Source: Candidatus Binatia bacterium (lineage in GTDB: Bacteria; Desulfobacterota; Binatia; UBA9968; JAJDTQ01). From it: DNA of 64,000 nucleotides. The notes beneath the pieces were generated by a model. The model was not told the DNA's origin and ran no database searches. It worked only from the letters and a program-made list of their open reading frames with translations. Of this stretch, positions 55,811 through 64,000 are shown in pieces (position 1 is the stretch's first letter; every line of letters begins with the position of its first letter). The stretch lies in assembly GCA_951813575.1 (NCBI GenBank), contig OX638375.1:434001-498000 (forward strand). The letters run 5' to 3'. Made by a program: the position numbers and the translations under genes.

Positions 55811-57223
55811 CTAACGCGGGAATCGCAACGCGAGGAAGAGGGTCGTATCCTCGCGTTTGACCAGGAACAGGATGCCGCTCCCCTTGGTCAACTCGCTCAC
55901 GACCTGCCCGAAGTCCCGCAGGCCGCCGATCGGTTTGCGGTCGATCTCCAGGATCACGTCGCCGACCCGGATGCCCGCGTGCTCGGCCGGGCTGCCCGTC
56001 TCCACCCCCGTCACCACCACGCCTTGCCGGTCCTGGGCACCCGGCACGCCGGAGAACTGGCGGTTCATCTCCCTCACGGTCAGGCCAAGCTCGTTGCCGC
56101 GCTCCAGCGCAACCATGGCTTCATCGTCGCGCAACTTGCCGATCCGGACCGTCAGGGATACCGGCCGGCCGTCGCGCAGGACCATGACGTCCACGGCCTT
56201 GCCGACGGACGTCCGGGCAACGATCAACGAGAGATCGCTGGACTTCTTGATGGCGGCGCCGTCGAACCGCACGATGACGTCCCCCACCCGGCAACCGGCC
56301 GCCGCCGCCGGGCTGCCCTGCGTCACGTTGGCCACCAGGGCTCCTTGAGCCTCGTTCATGCCCAGGGCCGCCGCCGTCTCGGCGTTGACGTCCTCGATCA
56401 CCACGCCCAGCCAGCCCCGCGTGACCTTGCCCTTGTCCTTGAGCTGAGGAAGGAGTCCCTTCACCAGGTTGATCGGGATAGCGAAACCGATTCCGATGTT
56501 GCCGCCGCCACGGCTGAAGATCGCGGTGTTGACGCCGACCACCTCGCCGCGCAGGTTGATCAGCGGTCCACCGGAGTTGCCCGGATTGATGGAGGCGTCG
56601 GTCTGTATGAAATTGTCGTAGGGGCCGGCGCCGATACGGCGTCCCTTGGCGCTGACGATCCCGGACGTCACCGTGTGCTCGAGACCGAACGGGTTGCCGA
56701 TGGCCAGCACCCACTCACCCACCTCGAGAGCCGCGGAGTCTCCGAGACGCACCACCGGCAGCTTTCGCTCGACGTCGATCTTGATCAACGCGATGTCGGT
56801 CTTGGGATCCCGGCCGGCGACCCTGGCCCGGTGCTCGGAACCGTCCGAGAGCTTGACCGTGAGCTCGTCTTCATCCTCGACCACGTGGTCGTTGGTGACG
56901 ATGAAGCCGCCGGGATCGACGATGAAACCGGAACCCACGCTGCGCCGAGGACTCGGCACGGGGCCCCGCGGAAGCCGCTCGCCGAAGAAGCGTTGCCAGA
57001 AATCGCCAAAAGGACCTTCTTCCCGAGAGCTGCCGGAACCCGGCACGGAAGGCCTGGAAGAGATATGCACGACCAGCGGCCGCAGTTGCTTGGAAAGGGT
57101 GACGAAATCGGGAAGGTCCATGCGGGTGCTCGCATGGGGGGTCCCCGCGGCGAGCAGCACGGCGGCCGTGAAGACCGCCGCCAGGGCGCGGCCGCGCATG
57201 GATCGTGGCGACGCAGGCGTCAT
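55811..57223 (-). CDS. DegP/HtrA-family periplasmic serine protease Do
   Basis: A 470-residue periplasmic protease/chaperone. A signal peptide (about residues 9-31) is followed by a trypsin-like domain. The catalytic triad is in VTNDHVVEDEDE (His), PKTDIALIKID (Asp) and SINPGNSGGPLIN (Ser, near 205). Two PDZ domains lie at about 265-355 and 380-465 (RGWLGVVIEDV; QGVVVTGVETGSPAEHAGIRVGDVILEID). The ATG at 57223 overlaps the DUF1844 stop by 4 bp. Members degrade misfolded envelope proteins under stress. It precedes the PBP gene by 19 bp. Confidence 0.93.
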   Translation of the reverse strand: MTPASPRSMRGRALAAVFTAAVLLAAGTPHASTRMDLPDFVTLSKQLRPLVVHISSRPSVPGSGSSREEGPFGDFWQRFFGERLPRGPVPSPRRSVGSGFIVDPGGFIVTNDHVVEDEDELTVKLSDGSEHRARVAGRDPKTDIALIKIDVERKLPVVRLGDSAALEVGEWVLAIGNPFGLEHTVTSGIVSAKGRRIGAGPYDNFIQTDASINPGNSGGPLINLRGEVVGVNTAIFSRGGGNIGIGFAIPINLVKGLLPQLKDKGKVTRGWLGVVIEDVNAETAAALGMNEAQGALVANVTQGSPAAAAGCRVGDVIVRFDGAAIKKSSDLSLIVARTSVGKAVDVMVLRDGRPVSLTVRIGKLRDDEAMVALERGNELGLTVREMNRQFSGVPGAQDRQGVVVTGVETGSPAEHAGIRVGDVILEIDRKPIGGLRDFGQVVSELTKGSGILFLVKREDTTLFLALRFPR

Positions 57224-57651
57224 GTCGTCCGGACGGCCTCCACGTACTTCATCCGGAGGTTGTAGAGAACTTCCTTCAAGAGCTGCTCCTCGGTATCGTC
57301 CAGATTCCCCTTGCTCTTCTCGCTCAGCATGGCGATGATGTCGATGGTCTGCTTCGCCACCGCCACGTCCTTCTCGACCTGGCCGGTAACCGGGTTGTCG
57401 ATCTCTCCGAGATGCATGAGCGCCTGGGTGCTCAGACTGATGATGAACGTGGGGAAATTGACGGACGGCAACTCCTCCTGGCGGTCAGGCGTCTGCTGAG
57501 CCGGCTCCGCACCTGCCTGGACCTCCGCCTCCGTCCGCGGGGCCGGTTCTTCCCGCGTCTCCTGTTCCCCCCGCGCCTCGCCTTCCTCGGTAAAACGGCG
57601 CTTGTCGCTTACCTTGAACCCTTTCGGGGCGTCTGTTTCTTCTTCGGACAT
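57220..57651 (-). CDS. DUF1844 domain protein
   Basis: A 143-residue protein with a disordered, acidic, glutamate/alanine-rich N-terminus (about 1-60) and a C-terminal DUF1844 helical domain. The domain starts LPSVNFPTFIISLSTQALMHLGEI and continues with AKQTIDIIAMLSEKSKGNLDDTEEQLLKEVLYNLRMKYVE. The family occurs in deltaproteobacteria, Planctomycetes and related phyla, and its function is unknown. It overlaps degP by 4 bp, which suggests translational coupling and perhaps an envelope-related role. No signal peptide is seen. Confidence 0.88.
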   Translation of the reverse strand: MSEEETDAPKGFKVSDKRRFTEEGEARGEQETREEPAPRTEAEVQAGAEPAQQTPDRQEELPSVNFPTFIISLSTQALMHLGEIDNPVTGQVEKDVAVAKQTIDIIAMLSEKSKGNLDDTEEQLLKEVLYNLRMKYVEAVRTT

Positions 57652-57735
57652 GCGCTTCTCCTCGACAAGGGCCGTGCGCCGCCGTATCGCCCGCCCACCT
57701 GCCGGTGCGGCGACAGCGCCTCTCCAGCCCCTTCA

Positions 57736-58731
57736 TCAGCGTATTTTACCACCAACGTCAGGGATTGCCCAACTCAACTCCCGGATCACTTCGTTCACGC
57801 TCACGTCTCCGGCACAACCGCCTCCGCCGTGCCTCGGTGGACCCAGCACGGCCACGCGAGGGCCCCAGGGCGTCCATTCCCGCGGGTCGGTGACCCGGAA
57901 GATGGCCGCCGTGGGAACGCCGAGGGCCGCCGAAAGATGGGTCGGTCCACTGTCGTTGCCCGCGTAGGCATCGCAACCGGCCAGCACCGCCGCCAACCGG
58001 CTGAGAGACAGACCCCGAAGCGGCAGCGCGACGTCGCGGGACACGAGCTCCTCGAGGCCCGACTCCTCCTCCACGGGACCCACCAGGAGCAGAGAGGAGC
58101 CTCGTGTCTTGTCACGCCACCAGCGGCAAACCTGCAGGAAGCGGTCCAGCGGCCAGTTCTTTCGGGGCGCCCCGCTCCCCGGCGCCACGGCGAGCACCGG
58201 CCTGCCGTAGAGCCGCTGCCGCCGCCAAAGCGATTCACGCCACTCCACCGCGGCGGGCGCCGGCGGCATACGCACCGAACGCAGGTGTTCGGCGTCCGCT
58301 CCGACGCACGAGAGGAAATACTCCGCCCACCTGTTCCCGTCTCCAGGGGGTCGAAACGGGAACAGGTGCACTCGGCCGCGGGCGGCGCTCCGGAGATTGG
58401 CGGCGAAGACAGCCTCGCCGGCGCCGCTCCACGCATAGATCCGATCGTAGGGGGAAAGATAACGCCGCACCGCCGGCTCCGCGGCTGCTCCTTCGACGAA
58501 CAAGCGGGAGACCTCGGGACGGTCCAGCCGTCCGGCGCGGAGCCCGGACCCTTCCGGAAGGAGCTCGCCGAGGGGACCCCGAAGCAGCACCGTCACGCGC
58601 GCATTGCGGGTCGCCAACACATCGAGCGCGGGATAGAAGCAGACGAAATCGCCCAGGGCGCCGGGAAAGAGAACCAGCGCCCGGCCGCCGGCGGGACGCG
58701 CGCCCCCGGACGTTCGCGGTATCTCGCTCAT
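57736..58731 (-). CDS. Glycosyltransferase family 9 (heptosyltransferase-like)
   Basis: A 331-residue GT9-family protein with a GT-B fold, related to ADP-heptose:LPS heptosyltransferases. The N-terminal ALVLFPGALGDFVCFYPALDVLATRN matches the family's nucleotide-free acceptor region. The C-terminal domain has VAPGSGAPRKNWPLDRFLQVC and the donor-binding CDAYAGNDSGPTHLSAALGVPTAAIF. It is likely cytoplasmic and builds LPS core or a glycolipid. It is separated by about 85 bp from the DUF1844 gene and diverges from cysK. Confidence 0.87.
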   Translation of the reverse strand: MSEIPRTSGGARPAGGRALVLFPGALGDFVCFYPALDVLATRNARVTVLLRGPLGELLPEGSGLRAGRLDRPEVSRLFVEGAAAEPAVRRYLSPYDRIYAWSGAGEAVFAANLRSAARGRVHLFPFRPPGDGNRWAEYFLSCVGADAEHLRSVRMPPAPAAVEWRESLWRRQRLYGRPVLAVAPGSGAPRKNWPLDRFLQVCRWWRDKTRGSSLLLVGPVEEESGLEELVSRDVALPLRGLSLSRLAAVLAGCDAYAGNDSGPTHLSAALGVPTAAIFRVTDPREWTPWGPRVAVLGPPRHGGGGCAGDVSVNEVIRELSWAIPDVGGKIR

Positions 58732-58811
58732 GTCCTGCCCATCCGTGTTGACTTCGATTCAGGCTGACTCTATCATAACAACCCGCGGACAACCCTCACC
58801 CTCCCGAACCC

Positions 58812-59732
58812 ATGACGACACCCTCCACTTGCACGGGGTCCATCCTCGACCTTATCGGCTCGACGCCGGTGGCTCGCCTGACACGGCTGGCGGGCAAGGA
58901 AGACGCCGAGATCTGGGGCAAGCTGGAATCCCTCAATCCCGGAGGATCGGTCAAGGACCGTATTTGCCGCAGCATGGTGGAGGACGCGGAGCGCCGGGGT
59001 CTGCTGAAGTCGGGAGGGACCATCGTGGAACCCACCAGCGGCAACACCGGCATCGGCCTCGCGCTGGTAGCGGCGGTGAAGGGGTATCGGTTGATCCTCA
59101 CCATGCCCGATACGATGTCCGAGGAGAGACGCAACCTGCTTGTGGCGTACGGCGCACGACTCATCCTGACCCCCGACACCAAGGGAATGGGCGGCGCCAT
59201 CCGCCGGGCCGAGGAACTGGCGGCCGAGCATCCCGATTTCTTCATGCCGCAGCAGTTCACCAATCCCGCCAACCCGGCGGCCCACAGGAGGACCACCGCG
59301 GTCGAGTTGTGGAGCCAGCTCGGTCACGTGGACGCCTTCGTCAGCGGCGTCGGTACCGGCGGCACCATCACCGGCGTGGGCGAGGTGCTCCGGGAAAGGA
59401 ACCCTTCCGTACGGATCTACGCCGTCGAGCCCGCCGCTTCACCGGTGCTGTCCAACGGAGAGCCGGGTTACCACAAGATCCAGGGGATCGGCGCGGGTTT
59501 CGTGCCGCCGGTTCTGAACACCCGCGTTTACGACGAGATCATCACCGTCAGCGACGAGGATGCGGCCGCCACCACCAAGCGTCTTGCGGTGGAAGAAGGC
59601 ATCTTCGTGGGCATCTCGTCCGGCGCCAACTGCTTCGCGGCCATGCAGGTGGCCCGGACCCTTGGAAAGGGACACCGGGTCGCGACCATGCTGTGCGACA
59701 GCGGCGAACGCTACCTCAGCACCCGGCTTTAG
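58812..59732 (+). CDS. cysK: Cysteine synthase A (O-acetylserine sulfhydrylase)
   Basis: A 306-residue fold-type II PLP enzyme that makes cysteine from O-acetylserine and sulfide. The PLP lysine is in [11 protein letters not shown] near residue 44. The substrate loop is [16 protein letters not shown], and the phosphate-binding loop is [15 protein letters not shown] near 180. [13 protein letters not shown] and [11 protein letters not shown] are further conserved segments. CysK and CysM are hard to separate; [16 protein letters not shown] and the length favour CysK. No clear ribosome binding site precedes the ATG. It is divergent from the GT9 gene and is followed by tRNA-Glu. Confidence 0.92.
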   Translation: MTTPSTCTGSILDLIGSTPVARLTRLAGKEDAEIWGKLESLNPGGSVKDRICRSMVEDAERRGLLKSGGTIVEPTSGNTGIGLALVAAVKGYRLILTMPDTMSEERRNLLVAYGARLILTPDTKGMGGAIRRAEELAAEHPDFFMPQQFTNPANPAAHRRTTAVELWSQLGHVDAFVSGVGTGGTITGVGEVLRERNPSVRIYAVEPAASPVLSNGEPGYHKIQGIGAGFVPPVLNTRVYDEIITVSDEDAAATTKRLAVEEGIFVGISSGANCFAAMQVARTLGKGHRVATMLCDSGERYLSTRL

Positions 59733-59846
59733 CGGCCCGCCACGGCCACCCATCCCCGGATCGCCCGCTGCGGAGGTTTTCAACGGGCCGGTTTTCTGCT
59801 AGCCTTGACTACCGGCCCTGATAGCCCCCTGCCGCTGCTCGGAACC

Positions 59847-59924
59847 GTCCCCGTCGTCTAGCCTGGCCCAGGACACCGGCCTTTCACGCCGGCAACACGG
59901 GTTCAAATCCCGTCGGGGACGCCA
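59847..59924 (+). tRNA. tRNA-Glu (TTC anticodon)
   Basis: A cloverleaf can be folded with the acceptor stem GTCCCCG/CGGGGAC. The anticodon stem is CCGGC/GCCGG around loop CTTTCAC, which gives TTC. The T arm is CGGGTTCAAATCCCG. The CCA end is encoded (59922-59924). The tRNA starts about 115 bp after cysK. Confidence 0.95.
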
Positions 59925-59949
59925 TCGCCGCTCCACCCCCATCGAGCCC

Positions 59950-60639
59950 TCATACCAGCCCTTGAGCGACCAGCACCTCCGCGAAAGGAAGGTCCTCGGG
60001 GTAGGTCACCTTGAGGTTCGTCGTACTTCCTTCCACGACCCACACCGGCACCCCGAGCTGCTCCACCAGCATGGCGTCATCGGTGGCATCCACCCCGTCC
60101 CGTTGCGCCTTCTCATAGGCCGCCCGGAGCGTCCGCACCGGAAACGCCTGGGGCGTCTGTATCTCCCAAAGGCGGTTCCGCGGCAAGGTCTCCTCCACCT
60201 GCCCCTGGCGTACGGTCTTGATGGTGTTGCGCGCCGGCACCGCCGCCGTCACCGAACGGTTCTCGCGGGCTTCGCGCGCACAGCGGTCGATGAGTTCGGG
60301 CGCGGAGAACGGCCGGGCGCCGTCGTGAACCACCACCACCGCGCAGTCCGAGTCGAGTGCGTCGAGGCCCGCGCGCACGGAATCCTGCCGGCGGGCCCCG
60401 CCCGGGTGAACGGCGATGGCCAGCCCTGCCGGCGGCGACGTCCGCAGCAGCTTCTCGTATGCGTCCATCTCCTCCGCGGGTACCACCAGCACTGCCTTGC
60501 CGACCTCCGCCGACTTGCCGAAGCGCTCCAGGGTATGAAGGATCAGCGGCCGCCCCGACACCGGCATAAGCACCTTCGGGGCCTCGCCCCCCACTCGGAT
60601 CCCCCGCCCCGCGGCCACGATGACGGCATTGACATGCAC
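59950..60639 (-). CDS. ispD: 2-C-methyl-D-erythritol 4-phosphate cytidylyltransferase
   Basis: A 229-residue nucleotidyltransferase of the MEP isoprenoid pathway. The N-terminal VIVAAGRGIRVGGEAPKVLMPVSGRPLI is the CTP-binding signature with the conserved lysine. VVVHDGARPFSAPELIDR near residue 103 and the C-terminal TDDAMLVEQLG and STTNLKVTYPEDL are typical. It is not fused to IspF, and no ispF lies beside it in the window. A terminator separates it from carD, so it needs read-through or its own promoter. Confidence 0.94.
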   Translation of the reverse strand: MHVNAVIVAAGRGIRVGGEAPKVLMPVSGRPLILHTLERFGKSAEVGKAVLVVPAEEMDAYEKLLRTSPPAGLAIAVHPGGARRQDSVRAGLDALDSDCAVVVVHDGARPFSAPELIDRCAREARENRSVTAAVPARNTIKTVRQGQVEETLPRNRLWEIQTPQAFPVRTLRAAYEKAQRDGVDATDDAMLVEQLGVPVWVVEGSTTNLKVTYPEDLPFAEVLVAQGLV

Positions 60640-60657
60640 GAAAATCCTCCCTGCGAC

Positions 60658-60692
60658 AAAAAAAGAGCTGAAGGCAGGCCCCCAGCTCTTTC
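60658..60692 (-). terminator. Rho-independent terminator downstream of carD
   Basis: On the minus strand CAGCTCT (60664-60670 complement) pairs with AGAGCTG (60683-60689 complement) around a GGGGCCTGCCTT loop, followed by a run of seven T. It lies 21 bp after the carD stop and 19 bp before the ispD start. Confidence 0.85.
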
Positions 60693-60712
60693 AATCATTG
60701 AGGACGACGCCG

Positions 60713-61198
60713 CTATTGCGTGAAGATATGACTCAGTTCCTCCATGATCTTTTCCTCGGTGTGCGACCGTGCGATGGACAACTCCTTGACCAGCAGATTC
60801 CTGGCCGTGTCCAGCACTTTCCGCTCGCCGAAAGATAGCTCCTTGTCGCCCTTCAACAGGAACAGATCCCTCAGCACCGCCGCGATTTCGATAACGGACC
60901 CGGTCTTGATCTTCTCGGTATACTCCCGATATCTGCGGTTCCACGTCTGTTGGTCCACCGGCGTCTTCTTTTTCTCCCGCAGTATACGGTACACACGAGT
61001 CACGGTCGTCTTGTCGATGATCTTTCTCAGGCCCACGGCCATGGCGTTGTCCACCGGCACCATGATCTTCATGTCCGTGTCGAGAATACGCAGCATGTAG
61101 AACTTCTTCTGGGTCCCCGATATCACCTGAATTCTTACCGCTTCGATCTCACCGACTCCATGCGCAGGATAGACAACCTTCTCTCCGACCTTGAACAT
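60713..61198 (-). CDS. carD: CarD family transcriptional regulator
   Basis: A 161-residue CarD/CdnL-type factor. The N-terminal Tudor-like RNA-polymerase-binding domain (FKVGEKVVYPAHGVGEIEAV... KKFYMLRILDTDMKIMVPVDNA) covers residues 2-60. The helical DNA-binding C-terminus (RYREYTEKIKTG, AAVLRDLFLLKGDKELSFGERKVLDTARNLLVKEL) stabilises open promoter complexes in known members. A strong AAGGAGG ribosome binding site lies 6 bp upstream. It has a consensus-like promoter with a leader of about 147 nt and its own terminator. Confidence 0.95.
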   Translation of the reverse strand: MFKVGEKVVYPAHGVGEIEAVRIQVISGTQKKFYMLRILDTDMKIMVPVDNAMAVGLRKIIDKTTVTRVYRILREKKKTPVDQQTWNRRYREYTEKIKTGSVIEIAAVLRDLFLLKGDKELSFGERKVLDTARNLLVKELSIARSHTEEKIMEELSHIFTQ

Positions 61199-61351
61199 TC
61201 AGTCCTCCTTGAAAATCAGAACCCGTGTGCGAAAAAGGGACGAGAGGAGATCGACCGGCCGGGCCGGAGGAAGGTGTTTCTGGAAGGGAAGGCCAGGAGT
61301 AGAGATGGACGTTTCAAATGATGTTCTCTTTCAGAACCGATGGCTCCCCTT

Positions 61352-61381
61352 TATATACAATGCTGACGGAGAGGGCGTCAA
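61352..61381 (-). promoter_or_regulatory. Candidate sigma70 promoter of carD
   Basis: On the minus strand TTGACG (61376-61381) and TATATA (61352-61357) are 18 bp apart. They lie in an AT-rich patch (61320-61447) between rimI and carD. The predicted leader to the carD start is about 147 nt. Confidence 0.55.
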
Positions 61382-61447
61382 GGGAAGCGTATGGAAAAGA
61401 TAGCTGTTGATTTACAACATGTTATAATGATAAAACTAGAAAGCAAA

Positions 61448-61927
61448 TTAGTTTCTATCGAAGCCCGCCTGGAGCTTTCGCTCCATGACCCAAGCGTCCT
61501 CGCCGTTGTCGGAGTAGTAACCCTTGCGTAGCCCGCAGACCTCGAATCCCAGTGAACGATAGAGGGTCTGGGCGGGATCGTTGGACCTTCTCACCTCCAG
61601 CGTCATCCGCCGGAACCCCCGCCTGGCCGCACTCTCGATAATGTCGTTGAGCATCGCCCTGGCGACTCCCTGTCGCCGGTGTTTGGGGTGGACCGCGACG
61701 TTGTGGATGTCAAGCTCCCCGGTCAACTCCCAGTAGATCACGTAGCCGACGGGCCGGCCGTCCCGTTGGCACAACACCGACCGGGCGCAGGCGGCCTGCA
61801 ACTCCTCCAGGAAGAACTGCCGGCTCCACGGACTGGCGAACGCCGACGTCTCGATGGCCATGACATCGTCCAGATCGGCGACCGTCATGCGTCGAAAGTA
61901 CAACTCGCCCCTGGGCTGTACGGACAT
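61448..61927 (-). CDS. rimI: Ribosomal-protein-alanine N-acetyltransferase
   Basis: A 159-residue GNAT acetyltransferase that acetylates the N-terminal alanine of ribosomal protein S18. The family sequence is clear: FRRMTVADLDDVMAIETSAFASPWSRQFFLEEL at the start, HNVAVHPKHRRQGVARAMLNDII (acetyl-CoA-binding RxxGxA loop, about residue 86), and FRRMTLEVRRSNDPAQTLYRSLGFEVCGLRKGYY. It is 19 bp downstream of the ferredoxin-fusion gene on the same strand, so the two may share a transcript. TsaD, its frequent partner, is elsewhere at 52458. Confidence 0.92.
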   Translation of the reverse strand: MSVQPRGELYFRRMTVADLDDVMAIETSAFASPWSRQFFLEELQAACARSVLCQRDGRPVGYVIYWELTGELDIHNVAVHPKHRRQGVARAMLNDIIESAARRGFRRMTLEVRRSNDPAQTLYRSLGFEVCGLRKGYYSDNGEDAWVMERKLQAGFDRN

Positions 61928-61946
61928 TTGAAACCGCGTGGCGCTA

Positions 61947-63410
<1,464 letters not shown>

Positions 63411-63456
63411 TCAAAATAGTAGATTTTTCGCCTTACTTCAATGTCTCCGGCGCGGC

Positions 63457-63486
63457 TTGAAAATCCCCGGCCGGCTGTGTTAGACA
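63457..63486 (+). promoter_or_regulatory. Candidate promoter of tRNA-Cys
   Basis: TTGAAA (63457-63462) is followed after 17-18 bp by TTAGAC/TAGACA (63480-63486), and the tRNA begins 14 bp further on. The -35 is good and the -10 is weak. Confidence 0.4.
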
Positions 63487-63500
63487 ATCAGGTTCTATTG

Positions 63501-63576
63501 GGCGGCGTACCCAAGTGGTTAAGGGAGAGGTCTGCAAAACCTCCATGCGGCGGTTCGAATCCGCCCGCCGCCTCCA
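63501..63576 (+). tRNA. tRNA-Cys (GCA anticodon)
   Basis: The acceptor stem GGCGGCG/CGCCGCC, the anticodon stem GAGGT/ACCTC around loop CTGCAAA (anticodon GCA), and the T arm GGCGGTTCGAATCCGCC fold normally. The CCA end is encoded (63574-63576). It is divergent from the ferredoxin-fusion gene and converges on the acyl-CoA ligase gene. Confidence 0.95.
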
Positions 63577-63586
63577 CCCTGCCGGA

Positions 63587-64000
63587 TCAACGCTGCTTCA
63601 CCATCTCGTCAAGCAGATCCCCGTGGCGCTCCACCACGACCCGCCGTTTCAGCTTCATGCTGGGGGTGAGCTCGCCGGTGTCCGTGGAGAAATCCCCCGG
63701 CAGCACGCGAAAATCGCGGACCGCTTCGAACGGCGCCAGCGCCCTGTTCCGTTCGCGGATACGCTGCCTGAGGTGCGCGAACAATCGGGGATCCGTGTCC
63801 GCTTCACCGCCCTCCAGCTCGAGGCCTTCCTTTTGCGCCCAGCGGGCTACCTCGTCGGGGGCGAGCGTGATCAGCGCCACCAGATGGCTGGTCTTGTCGC
63901 CCCATACCATCGCCTGACTGATCAACGCCTCCTCCCGCAGGTGATTCTCGATCATCTGCGGCGCGATGTTCTTTCCGCCGGACGTTACGATGAGATCCTT
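63587..64000 (-). CDS. AMP-dependent synthetase / long-chain acyl-CoA ligase, 5' part outside window
   Basis: The C-terminal 137 residues of an adenylate-forming enzyme, running off the right edge. The visible sequence starts KDLIVTSGGKNIAPQMIEN, the A8/hinge motif of long-chain fatty acid CoA ligases (FadD15/FAA type). It continues with SHLVALITLAPDEVARWAQKEG and ends with PGDFSTDTGELTPSMKLKRRVVVERH, where the catalytic lysine region (TPSMKLKR) is present. It likely activates fatty acids with ATP and CoA at the membrane. The start and size cannot be seen. Confidence 0.88.
   Translation of the reverse strand, partial: KDLIVTSGGKNIAPQMIENHLREEALISQAMVWGDKTSHLVALITLAPDEVARWAQKEGLELEGGEADTDPRLFAHLRQRIRERNRALAPFEAVRDFRVLPGDFSTDTGELTPSMKLKRRVVVERHGDLLDEMVKQR

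Noticed and set aside
59847-59924. tRNA-Glu and tRNA-Cys as possible integration sites
   Set aside because: No integrase, no repeated tRNA 3' end and no change of gene type are seen beside either tRNA.

Overview
The window is about 64 kb of gene-dense, high-GC DNA from a Gram-negative bacterium. It carries a nearly complete lipid A/Kdo set (lpxA, lpxB, lpxD, lpxI, lpxK, waaA, msbA), bamA, skp and Lol genes. LpxI in place of LpxH, a CarD regulator, a DUF1844 protein, SUF-type Fe-S assembly and several amidohydrolases fit a deltaproteobacterial (Desulfobacterota-like), Tectomicrobia-like or Methylomirabilota-like lineage. That placement is inferred from gene content; there is no rRNA gene in the window. 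No gene-free stretch exceeds about 250 bases.

Left part (1-16.2 kb) is accessory metabolism: three amidohydrolases, an alpha/beta hydrolase, DoxX, a molybdenum hydroxylase large subunit, glutathione-dependent formaldehyde dehydrogenase, a 3-hydroxyisobutyrate dehydrogenase-like enzyme and an MFS carrier. Housekeeping genes are mixed in (rmuC, an M48 protease, rpiA, infA), along with two RRM RNA-binding proteins.

From 39.2 kb down to 16.3 kb on the minus strand runs one tightly packed series, with most junctions overlapping or under 70 bp: rrf2-sufB-sufC-sufD-sufS-sufU-sufT-lysS-lolC/E-lolD-bamA-skp-lpxD-fabZ-lpxA-lpxI-(Gfo/Idh)-lpxB-msbA-waaA-lpxK-Kdo kinase. It joins Fe-S cluster assembly to outer-membrane biogenesis. 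Its head has a consensus sigma70-like promoter overlapped by a 23-bp palindrome, probably the Rrf2 operator. Peptide deformylase diverges from it.

From 48.6 to 39.9 kb (minus) lie uvrB-uvrC-comEC-hisS-aspS. The divergent side has an L-2-hydroxyglutarate oxidase and a gamma-carbonic-anhydrase-like protein. From 58.7 to 50.7 kb (minus) lie a family 9 glycosyltransferase, a DUF1844 gene, degP, a PBP1-type transpeptidase, tsaD, ksgA and mutM. The right end has a cysteine synthase, tRNA-Glu, ispD, carD, rimI, an unusual ferredoxin/membrane/Hsp20-like fusion, tRNA-Cys and the end of an acyl-CoA ligase.

The most unusual non-coding feature is a family of three about 165-bp palindromic elements (2536, 12215, 50563). 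They share a core of roughly 100 bp (about 93-96 % identical by eye) and CTAG ends. Their outer arms differ from copy to copy, yet within each copy the two arms remain complementary. Each copy abuts a gene end, and CTAG supplies the TAG stop codon of a neighbouring gene.
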